Of a stretch of 46,333 nucleotides of DNA, positions 1 to 9,140 are shown one piece after another. Each line of letters begins with the position of its first letter. Positions within the stretch are counted from its first letter, which is position 1. A program made the position numbers and the translations under genes. Source of the stretch: Lentisphaerota bacterium (lineage in GTDB: Bacteria > Verrucomicrobiota > Lentisphaeria > Victivallales > Victivallaceae); assembly GCA_024225035.1 (NCBI GenBank), contig JAAEMX010000169.1:1-46333 (forward strand), read 5' to 3'. Under the pieces are notes generated by a model. The model was not told the origin of the DNA. It was given only the letters and a program-made list of their open reading frames with translations, and did no database searches.

Positions 1-160
1 AAAATATTAAATAAAAAGCAAATCCCGTGGGAGGCTTAAGCCTTTAAAGAATGCAGCCGGGATTTTGGTAAGCAACAAATGCGGAAAAAGCCTAGCAAAG
101 GGATTAGCTCAAAGAGTCAAGAACTCGGTACTCTCAAGATACTAAGGAAACATTCTTTTA
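1..160 (+). other. Leader region of the phosphate transporter gene with an RNA-like hairpin
   Basis: The stretch before the first gene holds a perfect 8-base inverted repeat, AAATCCCG at 20-27 against CGGGATTT at 58-65. It encloses the palindrome AGGCTTAAGCCT at 32-43. A second short inverted pair (AGAGT/ACTCT) lies near 115-136. A purine-rich AAGGA at about 147-151 would be the ribosome binding site for the ATG at 161. The layout suggests a folded 5' UTR, but I could not match it to a riboswitch class, and the left edge is cut so it may belong to an upstream transcript. Confidence 0.25.
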
Positions 161-2612
161 ATGAAAAAATCATTACTGACGCTGTTGTTTTTGCCAGCTT
201 TAGCAATAATGCTGTTTACTTCAGGTTGTGGCAAAAGCGGAAAAACTACTAAAGTCGATAAAATCCGCATTCTGCAGGGCAAAGAGCAATGCGCTCTGCC
301 CGGCGAAGACTTCAGCAAGAAACTGCGGTTGGAACTGTTGGGGAAACAGGAAAAAGGTCTGCTTGGTGGAAAAGGAAACAGATCACCGGTCGCAAACTCA
401 AAAGTTCTGTTTGTTAACGTTGACGGCTCCGATCTTGAACTACCAAAAACATCTGCTCTCTCTGATGCTGGCGGAAGTGTTTCCATAAAGATAAAAGCAG
501 GTAAAAAAGTCGGTGATCAATACCTTAGAGTTATTCCTAAAAGTAACCCGGAAAAAAGCATCATAATTCGCTATGTCACCGGGGTTAAGATTGTTGGCTC
601 AAATCAGGAAGGGCGTTGCGGTGAATTGCTGCACAACCCGATGCAGGTGAAAGTAGTAAGTCCTAATGGTAAACCTGCCGCCGGAGTTCCAGTTTACTTC
701 AAACTGGTCAGTGCCCCCAATGGCAAGAAAACAAAAGCAAAAGTCAAAAAATCTCTGGTAATGACCGATAATGAAGGGGTAGCTGAAACTAACCTCAAGC
801 TCGGCAAAAAGACTGGTGAATATAATATTGACGTTGAGATCTCAGACCCTAAGAGCAACTATCACGTGCGTGGCATTTTCGTGCGCCAGCTTGGAATGAA
901 TTTTCTGTCTGTAATAATCAGCGTTCTTGGTGGTCTGGCACTGTTTATCTTCGGCATGAAGCTGATGAGTGACGGTCTGCAGAAAGTTGCCGGGGACAAA
1001 ATGAAAAAAATCCTGCATTTCTTCGCCAGTAATCGCTTTATAGCTGTTCTGGCAGGGACTGTGGTTACCGCGGTTATTCAACTCCTCAAGTGCGACTACA
1101 GTAATGGTCATTGGCTTTGTTAATGCCGGACTGCTTAATTTAGTTCAATCCATAGGAATTATTTTTGGTGCCAACATCGGTACTACTGTTACAGCTCAGA
1201 TTATTTCGTTTAAACTAAGTGGACTTGCTCTACCGGCAATAACGATTGGTTTGATAGTCATGTTCCTCAAAAAGCCGTTGGCTAAGGGGTGGGGTGAAAC
1301 GATTTTCGGTTTCGGTCTGCTGTTCTTCGGCATGTCTATTATGAGTCATGAATTGAAGCTGCTTGGTATTTTTCCGACATTTATCAAGTTTTTCCAGACT
1401 TTCGACTGTACCCCGGTAGCCGGATCAATGCCTATAGGCCCAATTATAGGAGCTATCGGTATAGGCGCCCTGCTGACAGTAGTCATCCAGAGCAGCTCGG
1501 CTTCAATGGGTATTGTGCTGGCACTGGCAGGCGGTGGACTGATCAACTTTTATACAGCAGTACCGCTTATTCTGGGTACAAATATAGGTACAACAATCAC
1601 TGCGGTTCTGGCATCTGCAGCCGCTAACCGCCATGCTAAACAAGCTGCGCTGGCCCATTCATTGTTTAATATTTCCGGCGCTGTTGCCATGATTATTCTC
1701 TTCTATGTACCGTGGGGAGAAAATAGCATTCCAATATTCCTGTATTTTGTAAATTATACTACTTTAGGCGATGTTTTTGCCGCAATACCGCAGAATTTGG
1801 TCAGGCATATCGCGATGGCGCACACATTCTTTAATGTTTTTAACGTATTGCTGCTGCTTCCATGCGTTGGGCTGATCGCTAGAATGTGTATGTTCTTTAT
1901 TCCGATCAAAGACGAAAGCAAGGTCAAAATTCAGCATCTGGAGCCGCACTTGCTGGATACTCCATCGATCGCTTTGGAGCAGGCTGTTCAATCTATACGC
2001 TACATGGTGAAAGAAGCTTGGAGCATGGTTGACGGTGTTATCGGGGAGAATTTCCTGAAACTGAATATTACAGAAGAAGAAATCGAGGATTACACTGATC
2101 GTGAGAATAAGGTAGACGAACTGCAGCACGATATAACCGAATATCTGGTACAGATAACCCGTCGTGAACTGACTGAACCGCAGTCAGCGCTGGTGCCGCT
2201 TTTGATGCACTGTACAAACGACGCAGAACGCATAGCGGATCACACGGCCAATATTATTTCTCTGACTCAGCGTCTGGCTGAAAAAGAGAAAAAGCTAACT
2301 GATGAAGGCAGGCAGGAGGTCAATCAGCTTTGGGAGCTCCTAGCTGATCAGGCACGCAATGTCGCCAAAGCTCTGGATGGTACTGACAGTAAAAAGGTTG
2401 ATCATGCCCTGAAGGATGAAAAGAAAATCAACCGTCTGGTAGATGATTTCGAAGAAGCTCATATCAACCGTCTGCGTCAAGGCAAGTGCAACGCAGTTGC
2501 CGGGATAGTCTTCATTGAGATGCTGGCAGAGCTAGAGAAAATAGGCGATCATCTTTCAAATATCGCCGAGCGTGCCCCTGAAATCCAGAAGCACTATATA
2601 AGTCTGAACTAG
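161..2612 (+). pseudogene. Na+/phosphate cotransporter (NptA/YjbB-like) with PhoU-like tail, frameshifted
   Basis: The first part (161-1123) starts with a lipoprotein-type signal (hydrophobic stretch ending TSGC), then Ig-like/invasin-like extracytoplasmic sequence to about residue 245. It then enters the first membrane repeat of a Na/Pi cotransporter (GGLALFIFGMKLMSDGLQ). At base 1082 the frame is lost inside the conserved QSSSATT motif. Dropping one base there restores Q-S-S-S-A-T-T-V-M-V-I-G, and the protein runs on to 2612. The second part has the second repeat (VVIQSSSASMG), further membrane helices and a C-terminal helical PhoU-like domain. The joined product is about 816 residues. Expected role: sodium-coupled phosphate transport at the inner membrane. 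Either a real lesion, a programmed +1 shift, or a sequencing error; the downstream part is too well conserved to be an old pseudogene. Confidence 0.75.
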
Positions 2613-2639
2613 AATAATCAGACAAATCTAAAACATTCA

Positions 2640-2666
2640 GGCGAAGACTAACCCCTTCGCCTTTTA
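2640..2666 (+). terminator. Intrinsic terminator after the phosphate transporter
   Basis: A 7-bp stem GGCGAAG/CTTCGCC (2640-2646 with 2655-2661) has a short loop and is followed directly by TTTTATT. It lies about 30 bases past the stop codon at 2612. Confidence 0.8.
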
Positions 2667-2682
2667 TTATTATTGTTGAAAA

Positions 2683-2706
2683 TAAAAAGGAGGGCAGGTG
2701 CCCCCC
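2683..2706 (-). terminator. Intrinsic terminator of the minus-strand lipoprotein gene
   Basis: Read on the minus strand, GGGGGGC and GCCCTCC (one G-U pair) form a stem over 2689-2706, followed by TTTTTATT. It faces the plus-strand terminator at 2640, so the two convergent genes are separated by back-to-back terminators. Confidence 0.7.
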
Positions 2707-2720
2707 ATTGAAGAACTTCT

Positions 2721-3146
2721 TTAGAAGTTTGTGTTTTGACTCAGGGCGTCGGTTTTCTGATTCTTGTCTAGGTTAATTGCTTTTGGCAGTGCCCACATGG
2801 CGCCAGTTACGCCGTCAACCGCAAAACCGACGATGGTTATGAAGTTACCCCAATAGATAGGAGAAATCGTAGCGGTCAGGGTTCTTGAGCGCATCTTTTT
2901 GCCGTCCACTGTCTTGAAAGTGTAAATTTCTTTGGTGAAATTCTCACTTGAAGCCGGCAGGCTCACGAGCATCGGAGTAGTACCCTGATGGACGTATTCG
3001 CCTTTGCGGTTGTAGACTTTGAACGCCTTATTAGGTTTGTCAGTTCTGACATCCACAGTGTAGACGTCTTTTGACATGGCTGTCGCGCAGCCTTGCAGAA
3101 TAATTCCTGCAGCGGCGACACATAACAATACGAGTGCTTTCTTCAT
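2721..3146 (-). CDS. Small predicted lipoprotein, function unknown
   Basis: 141 residues. A short signal peptide ends in a lipobox (LQGC), so the mature protein should start at Cys20 and be anchored to a membrane. The C-terminal third contains a glycine-rich hydrophobic segment with a GNFITIVGFAVDGVTGAMW pattern. This type of segment recurs in small lipoproteins of many Gram-negative bacteria and may form a glycine-zipper-like membrane insert. The middle is beta-rich, with the wording expected of a PEGA-like surface domain. The ATG is supported by GGAGG seven bases upstream on the minus strand. It has its own terminator and stands 65 bases downstream of the symporter gene. No specific function can be named. 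Confidence 0.7.
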   Translation of the reverse strand: MKKALVLLCVAAAGIILQGCATAMSKDVYTVDVRTDKPNKAFKVYNRKGEYVHQGTTPMLVSLPASSENFTKEIYTFKTVDGKKMRSRTLTATISPIYWGNFITIVGFAVDGVTGAMWALPKAINLDKNQKTDALSQNTNF

Positions 3147-3177
3147 GGCATCCTCCAGATTTAACGTTAAGGAACTA

Positions 3178-3205
3178 TAAAATGCGGCTCTTTCCTAAGG
3201 CCGCA
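3178..3205 (-). terminator. Probable terminator of the fused symporter gene
   Basis: On the minus strand TGCGGC and GCCGCA (3183-3188 with 3200-3205) pair around an 11-base loop, followed by TTTTAT. The hairpin lies just past the stop codon at 3212. The U tract is short, so termination may be partial and could allow read-through into the lipoprotein gene. Confidence 0.5.
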
Positions 3206-3211
3206 GTACTC

Positions 3212-5401
3212 CTAAAGCTTTATCTTAAATACGTCTTCCATGATATTCCAACGGCGCTGTTTATGGCTGTCGGATTTACCTTCCACCCAATATTTATACA
3301 TCTTTTCGAGCTGATTATTTTCACGCATTATCTCCAGCCAGTAATTAAGGAAGTTCAAGAATTCCTGATCGCCTCTGGCTACCGCATAGCCGACTCCGTA
3401 ACTGCGTATACGAGGTTCAGGGATTGCTACCCCATATTGAGGATACAGGATTGTCCAGGCAGAGCCCTGTTCCGCAGATGTCAGCAGTATTTGTGCTGTG
3501 GTTTTTCCTTCAAAGTAATCACGGATATCACTAAGCTCAATTGATACGGCTTCTTTCAGATATTTTTTGACCAGAACCGCTCCAATTCCGCCTTTTTGAA
3601 CGCCAATCCGCAGTCCAGGCAAGTCTTGCATTTGATTAAGGTCACGGAATAAATCTTTTTGATAATCCTTACATACAAATGCCATGTTCAAATGCATATA
3701 AGGCTGGGTAAAGTCAACTACCTGGATGCGCTTGCTATTGATTGAAAGTCCTGAAACGGCCATATCAATATAGTCATTTTCGAGCGCCTGAGCGACATTA
3801 TCAAACTTGAATGGGATGAAGCGAATCTGTTTGCAGCCGAGCTCTCGGGCAAGGCGGTTAACTACATCCACATCAAAGCCAACAAGGTCTCCTTTAGGAT
3901 TAAAGAAGGAGAACGGCAGAGACTGCTGATTGTAACCGACACGCAGTTCCTTACGGTTTCTTATACGTGCTATATGCCCTTCAGGTGATGCCTTGAAGAG
4001 TCTGCGCAAAGCTGAATCCGGCGGAACTTTTTTAAGGACTATGAACTTAACCGGATTCTTCACGTGCATTGATTCAAGCATCTTTTTATGTTCGTCAGTA
4101 GGCTTCAGAACGCTGCTCAATGCAATTCTGGTCCCTGAGATAACTATGATAGTCGAGACAAATATTATGGTCATGAAAATGATGAATTTTTTCAGTGAAA
4201 ATTTCAGTAATCCCTGCAGCCAGCAGACGCAGACAAGTGAGAACCCAAAGGTGAATGACGCAGCCAGCATCGTGGCAAATTTACTGATGATAACCCCCGC
4301 AACAAGGTAAATTTCAAAAAGGTCACCCGGGATCTGGAATTGTTTAAGCAGGAATGGAATTGCCAAATTCAGGCTTCCGAACAAGCTGAGCAGTCCGGTA
4401 AAGATGAAATTGAAATAATCGCTGCCACTGATGGTATTTCCGGTGAACCACCCAGCAAACAGAATAAAACTCAGGCAAAGCATTTTTCCGGCATCAGGAA
4501 AGTTGTAAACAACCGGGACCAGAATATCGCCAAGCGAATCTGATTCATCATCACGCAGTCCGGCATTCTCAAACAAGGTGCGGTTGTTCTGCTGGATAAT
4601 CGGGATAATAACAAACAAGTTACCGGTAGCGAACGCAGTCAAAAGTGCGTCTTTGGAGACATTGAGCACAGACTTGAACTTAAAAGGTGTTATCATGGCA
4701 ATAAGTGACGGTACAATCAGCATAGTCAGCAAGGTAGAAATTGTCAGATACGTGACCAGATAAACCTGAATACGTCCGAATTCCTGCAGTGTCATCGAAC
4801 CTGCCGCATCGGCAGTAATCGCAAAAGTACCCAGCGGGGTTAACTTGACCATCATACGGGCGACTTCTCCAAGCGCTTTGCAGAAAATGCTCATGCCGTC
4901 AAGAACTTTTTCTTTGCCTTTAATGCCAATCAGCGCAATACCCACCAGAATTGAGAATACGGTAACTGCCGGGACCAGATTATTGGCCATGGCATAAAAC
5001 GGGTTTGAAGGGATGTACAGCCTAAGAAAGTCTATTTTTTCAGGTACAATAAGAGTGCTGGTACTGAAAAAGCTGCTCGAGCTCCATGAAGGGAAACATG
5101 CTTCAGCCAGAAAGACATAAATATATAGAGTAGTGTAGAAGCATACCAGCAAAATGGAGCCTTTCCAGGCAAGTCGACGGAAGTTACGATAGCTTAAGCT
5201 TCCGATACCGTGAATAAGAGCAAAAAGGATATACGGCAGTACGGTAATTTGCAACAGGTCAACAAATGCCTTACCAATGATTCCCAGAAAGCTGCATTTT
5301 TCTCCAAAGAACAACCCCGCTACCACACCCAGAACAAGGGCAATGATGATAAGGTTCCCCAGTGACATTTTAGGGAGCTTGAACCTCAAAATCTCCTCCA
5401 T
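3212..5401 (-). CDS. Dicarboxylate/amino-acid:cation symporter fused to a periplasmic solute-binding domain
   Basis: 729 residues, far longer than the usual 400-450 of DAACS (Glt) symporters. Residues about 10-425 are a Glt-type transporter core with about eight hydrophobic segments and hairpin-like loops. The usual serine-rich hairpin motif and NMDGT motif are not seen; LLTAFATGNLFVIIP (253-267) and NFPDAGK (300-306) occupy comparable places, so substrate coordination must differ. After a last helix (403-423) and a linker comes an SBP_bac_3 domain (about 480-710: LRVGYNQQSLPFSF, GFDVDVVNRLA, DMAVSGLS, VVDFTQPY). The likely job is proton- or sodium-driven uptake of an amino or dicarboxylic acid, with the binding domain displayed in the periplasm. 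The first ATG overlaps GGAGGAG, so the true start is uncertain by a few codons. Confidence 0.85.
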   Translation of the reverse strand: MEEILRFKLPKMSLGNLIIIALVLGVVAGLFFGEKCSFLGIIGKAFVDLLQITVLPYILFALIHGIGSLSYRNFRRLAWKGSILLVCFYTTLYIYVFLAEACFPSWSSSSFFSTSTLIVPEKIDFLRLYIPSNPFYAMANNLVPAVTVFSILVGIALIGIKGKEKVLDGMSIFCKALGEVARMMVKLTPLGTFAITADAAGSMTLQEFGRIQVYLVTYLTISTLLTMLIVPSLIAMITPFKFKSVLNVSKDALLTAFATGNLFVIIPIIQQNNRTLFENAGLRDDESDSLGDILVPVVYNFPDAGKMLCLSFILFAGWFTGNTISGSDYFNFIFTGLLSLFGSLNLAIPFLLKQFQIPGDLFEIYLVAGVIISKFATMLAASFTFGFSLVCVCWLQGLLKFSLKKFIIFMTIIFVSTIIVISGTRIALSSVLKPTDEHKKMLESMHVKNPVKFIVLKKVPPDSALRRLFKASPEGHIARIRNRKELRVGYNQQSLPFSFFNPKGDLVGFDVDVVNRLARELGCKQIRFIPFKFDNVAQALENDYIDMAVSGLSINSKRIQVVDFTQPYMHLNMAFVCKDYQKDLFRDLNQMQDLPGLRIGVQKGGIGAVLVKKYLKEAVSIELSDIRDYFEGKTTAQILLTSAEQGSAWTILYPQYGVAIPEPRIRSYGVGYAVARGDQEFLNFLNYWLEIMRENNQLEKMYKYWVEGKSDSHKQRRWNIMEDVFKIKL

Positions 5402-5672
5402 TCATTTCTTTTGCACGACTTCGCAAAGTATTTAGCAGTATAAATGCATAATCTAAAAATGGAAAAACAGGAATATTGAATTAAATCCTCCTGCTTAAAA
5501 CTCGCTGCAATATATAGTTAAAAAACCGTTAATTCAAATAAAATGAGCTATGAATGCGCCCAATTGCGAATTAAAAGTGAATATTTTCAGCAATAAATCT
5601 TAGCCAGTAAACTTTGTTCTGGCAGCCGTGAATGTTTTTTACGCTTTTTTTTCGGTATAGATTATTGTTTGC
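5402..5672. other. Divergent intergenic region
   Basis: AT-rich spacer between the minus-strand symporter and the plus-strand secreted protein. I see no coding potential with a credible start and ribosome binding site. Its right end runs into the promoter at 5673. The symporter promoter must lie here but none stands out. Confidence 0.4.
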
Positions 5673-5701
5673 TTGCAAATTAAGCGCTCGTTAACTATTA
5701 T
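5673..5701 (+). promoter_or_regulatory. Sigma-70-type promoter of the secreted protein gene
   Basis: TTGCAA at 5673-5678 and TATTAT at 5696-5701 are separated by exactly 17 bases. The expected start of transcription lies about 30 bases before the ATG at 5739, leaving room for the GGAGG at 5729-5733. Confidence 0.5.
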
Positions 5702-5738
5702 TTAAATAAGGAGATTACTTTTTTGCATTGGAGGATGT

Positions 5739-6503
5739 ATGAGGACGATTAGTATTTCTTTGCTGCTGGGGATTATTCTGATAGCACGAGCTTTTGGAGC
5801 TGTTGGTGCTGAATCCAAAACGGTTAAAATCAACCCTTCTGAGGTTCTTGAGGACGGCAAATTTTTCGCGGCAAGCGGTAAATATGGCTTGGCTCTCAAA
5901 AAATATGTCTGGTACCATAATCACGCTCTCAAGTATGACCCTTCCAGTAAATGGATGCGGCTTTCAGTTGCGCTCGGTTTATGGATTGATTTGGGTCGTA
6001 AATACCCTCCGGCCATGCAAAAGCTTAGAGGCGTGCGTGATTCAAAGACTGCGGCTCTGCTTAATAAAAAAGGGAATTTTCTGACATTTAATGATGTTTC
6101 AGCGATTAATCAAGCTCTCGGTCAGAGTTCCCATAGTGTTGACTTATTCATAAAGCTTGACCAGAAACAACCGATGTTAGCCAAAGAATGCTGGGGGCTT
6201 GTTAAGAATTCCATGATTAGAAGGCAACATAAGCAAATGCTTAATAAATATCTGAAAAATATTTACGCGGAGTTTGAGCAGATCAAGTTTGTCTATGAAC
6301 AATTGAGGTCAGCCGACGTCAGTGATCGTGATGAAATCAAAAAATATGCAGAAAAAAGCTTTGTCAAGAGAGTGTGCGAGCTTATAGATGCCCTGAAAGT
6401 AACCGGTCGTGCAATGGAGGCCCGCAAGGTATGCCGCCTGGCTCAGGCAGTAGTCAACAGCCCTGAGTTAACTGCAGTTATGGCAGTTGAGGCTGTGAAG
6501 TGA
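5739..6503 (+). CDS. Secreted helical protein of unknown function
   Basis: 254 residues. An N-terminal signal peptide (MRTISISLLLGIILIARAFG) ends near AVGAES, so the product is exported. The rest is almost entirely helical, and the first 100 residues (DGKFFAASGKYGLALKKYVWYHNHALKYDP) read like a tetratricopeptide-type hairpin in which a Tyr/Trp/His-rich segment pairs with KWMRLSVALGLWIDLGRKYPPA. I recall similar uncharacterised proteins in environmental bacteria, but no named family can be given. GGAGG five bases before the ATG supports the start, and a promoter with 17-base spacing lies upstream. The downstream frameshifted hydrolase starts 78 bases later on the same strand and may share the transcript. 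Confidence 0.7.
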   Translation: MRTISISLLLGIILIARAFGAVGAESKTVKINPSEVLEDGKFFAASGKYGLALKKYVWYHNHALKYDPSSKWMRLSVALGLWIDLGRKYPPAMQKLRGVRDSKTAALLNKKGNFLTFNDVSAINQALGQSSHSVDLFIKLDQKQPMLAKECWGLVKNSMIRRQHKQMLNKYLKNIYAEFEQIKFVYEQLRSADVSDRDEIKKYAEKSFVKRVCELIDALKVTGRAMEARKVCRLAQAVVNSPELTAVMAVEAVK

Positions 6504-6581
6504 AATTCGAAATAGTTGCTTCTAAATTTAAATATCACGTAATTAATTTTTGGGGAAGAAGGTAGAAAAGGAATATTCAAA

Positions 6582-8086
6582 ATGAATATTGCAGAGGTTA
6601 AAAGTTATATTTTACCGCTAATAGATATGTATCTTTCCAGGCGCATAAAACATCATGCCGGAAGAGCTAATGCACTGAAAGCTCTGATGACTTTACCGCT
6701 GTATGCTTAAGAATAATAAATGAGCATTGTCTATTTAACTTAGGATATGCAATAACAAATATTCCCGATGCGACAACATTTGAACACGGAATTAGAAATA
6801 AGGCTTCACGTGGAAATTACTATAAAGATGTTATAGAGCCATCATTTGCTAAAATTGTAAGTTGCAATTCTGTCCCAGAGCGTGCAATAAACAGTATAGA
6901 GGCAGCCAGTAATTATAAAAGGACACTGGTTTTCAGTAAAGAATCTGACTTTAGAGACAGTTTGACTTCTTTTGTGAAGGCGGAAGGTGTTGAGCATAGA
7001 GAGTTGGAGTTACAGGATCCGTGGCTAAGGGATGTTTATTTTGAAGCTGAGGGCAAACTTTATCTTAGGTCTAAAACCTCAGTAAAGGTAAAGCAGGCAC
7101 AGCATGTATACCCTCCTGAACTTGAGCATTTTGGGATGCCTCAGGGGGAATTGGTTCAGTTTCCGCAGTATTACCTTGTTACTAAAAAATATTCTTCTCT
7201 CCATCCTGATTTATCTGACATGCCGGAGATTGCCCCGGGAACTGATAGCAGTAGACACTTGGCTTTTTTGGTTAAGGATAAAGATCAACGCAGCACCATA
7301 AGAGCTCTTGAGGGCGGAAATTTATTTCAAGCTACTAATATGGAAGGTAAACGGTTTCACTTTATTGGAAGGAATGCCTTGCTTTTTGAAATTGATATAA
7401 AAAATATCAAACACGGAGTGATTTCAAACCCCTCAAATTTGACGCAGAAAGAGATTCATGCAATGTGTGATGAAGAGCTTGAACGTTATAAGAAAATATT
7501 TGCTTCAAACAATGTTGTCGTTTTGCCGCAGTGGACATATCATTTGGATTTACAAATGACATATATTGGGAAATCAACTTTCATTGTGCATAGCTTCAAA
7601 GAGGTTTTGAATAATTTAGAAAAACTTTCTGAACAGGAGAGGTATCGCCGAGAATTCCAACTTGGCGCAGAAGATGCCATGCCGCGTGAAATAATAATAA
7701 TGTACATAATTGCAATACTCAAAGCATGTGGTTTTAAGGTGATCCCATCAGCATCGGTGTTATACTGTTCATTTATGGATCCAAGAGACAAACCGATGAA
7801 TTTGTATTCAATGGGAAAAGAAGTTCATTCTTCTCTGGTGAATGGTATTGACTTATATAATCCTTTGAATCAAAAATTCTTTTTCTTAACAGCAGACAGT
7901 CCCTTTGAGGAGCACAAGCGTTATTTTTCCGGTTTTTTAAAGGATCAGGGCATTGAGCCGGTTTTTTTGAGGACAAATGGGGCAAGTGCCGAAGAAACCA
8001 TGAAATATATTGTTCAAACGGCAGGGGCTCTCAGGTGTCAAACTAACTTTATTCCCGACCAAATGCTTGCACATTCTTATTTGTAG
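6582..8086 (+). pseudogene. Guanidino-modifying (arginine/agmatine deiminase-like) enzyme, frameshifted
   Basis: An ATG at 6582, preceded by AAAAGGAA, opens a frame ending at TAA 6708-6710. The protein continues one frame back (LRIINEHCLFNLGYAITN from 6707), with no fresh ATG. A T lost from GCTTTAAG would explain it. Joined, the product is about 501 residues. The long downstream part has the marks of the pentein/GME superfamily: DPWLRD (7015-7032), EGGN (7310-7321), HLD (7541-7549) and a C-terminal Cys in GALRCQT (codon 8036-8038). These match the Asp/Trp/Arg, Glu, His-x-Asp and nucleophilic Cys of agmatine and arginine deiminases and amidinotransferases. Substrate cannot be told. A TTG at 6962 could start a shorter protein but lacks a clear ribosome binding site and would cut the domain. 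All catalytic motifs are intact, so the lesion is recent or an error. Confidence 0.7.
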
Positions 8087-8119
8087 CGTGTTTGCATTTT
8101 ATCGACTAGGTTAGGTGAA

Positions 8120-8783
8120 TTATTCCTTAATACTTGGAAGGCTTTCAAGCTTTGCTTTTACATCTTTTGCTGTTCCTTTGCCATAATAATACATTCTTCC
8201 CAGACGATAGGATGCAAGATGGTAACCTTGGGCTACAGTTGCTTTTAAGTATTTTAACGCACTTGCGTAATCTTTCTTTTTTGAAATATAGATGTCTCCG
8301 AGTGCGTAAAGGGCTCCTGTGTGCCCTGTTTTAGCGGCTTTTTGAAATAAGTTATAGCTTTATCAATGTTTTTTTTACCTGAAATCCTTCTTTATAATAA
8401 ACAGCATAATAAACAGCCATTTGAATTAATGAATACAGTTCGTTTGCCTTGCAGCCTCTTTCGTACCATTCTATTGCTTTTTATAATCATCAGTTAGTTC
8501 GTAAAAAGACCCTATGCAATGGTACGCTCTTGGATATCCTTGTTCAGCCGCTTTACTATACCAGTAAAAAGCTTTATCTAAATCTTTTTCAATTGTTAAT
8601 GACCCCATTAGATAAATATATCCAAGCTCGCATTGATATTCGGCATTGCCAGCGCGTGCTTTTTTAAGGTGAAATTGCAATAATTCAGGTTCGAACTGAA
8701 AAGTGAAATATTTGTAGACAATCACCCCCTGCAGGACAGGCTATTGCGACTAGAAGGCATAGTATTATTATTTTCAGTTTCAT
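8120..8783 (-). pseudogene. Secreted Sel1-repeat protein, multiply frameshifted remnant
   Basis: On the minus strand an ATG at 8783 begins a signal peptide (MKLKIIILCLLVAIACPAG), then the frame breaks. From about 8720 to 8475 another frame carries clear Sel1-type repeats (NAEYQCELGYIYLMG, KAFYWYSKAAEQGYPRAYHC). After further frame changes near 8475, 8377 (a run of eight A on the minus strand) and 8345, the sequence continues as Sel1 repeats (TGALYALGDIYIS, GYHLASYRLGRMYYYGKG) to a TAA at 8120-8122. At least four frame changes are needed in 660 bases. Sel1 repeats normally form superhelical protein-binding scaffolds. This copy cannot give a full product. It is the most damaged gene in the window. 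Confidence 0.75.
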
Positions 8784-9140
8784 TGATTTCCTCTTCAAAA
8801 TATTTTACGCTTTTGCTGCCTTGCGATGTTTGAATTCTAAATATAGTTTGTTGTAAATTTAAATTAAGCGTTTTGAGGTCTATTAATATTTGCTTAACAA
8901 TGAGTGCTTAAATATAAATACGATTTCTTTTTATTAAGATTTTCAACTATATTTTTGTACTAACTTTTTTTTGTCGAAACATCTTCTGTTGAAGGCCTTT
9001 CGGTCAGTCATATCCGTTGGCGGTTAATAGCATTTAAATTCCTTGCTTTTCAGTTTGTTAAATGGATAAAATGGTGTAAATTACTTCAATACATATTTAA
9101 ACCTGCCCGAGCGGGGCCTAGAAAGGAGACTGAACCGGAT
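8784..9140. other. Intergenic region upstream of gyrA
   Basis: 357 bases, strongly AT-rich in the left two thirds. It must carry the promoter of gyrA; a weak TTGTTA/TAAATT pair lies near 9055-9085. A small GC hairpin (CCCGAGCGGG) at about 9107 sits before the AAAGGAG ribosome binding site. I see no tRNA, no conserved small ORF and no clear operator. Confidence 0.4.

Noticed and set aside
3134..3544. Plus-strand open frame opposite the end of the symporter gene
   Set aside because: It is the mirror of the solute-binding domain and has no start signal or recognisable product.
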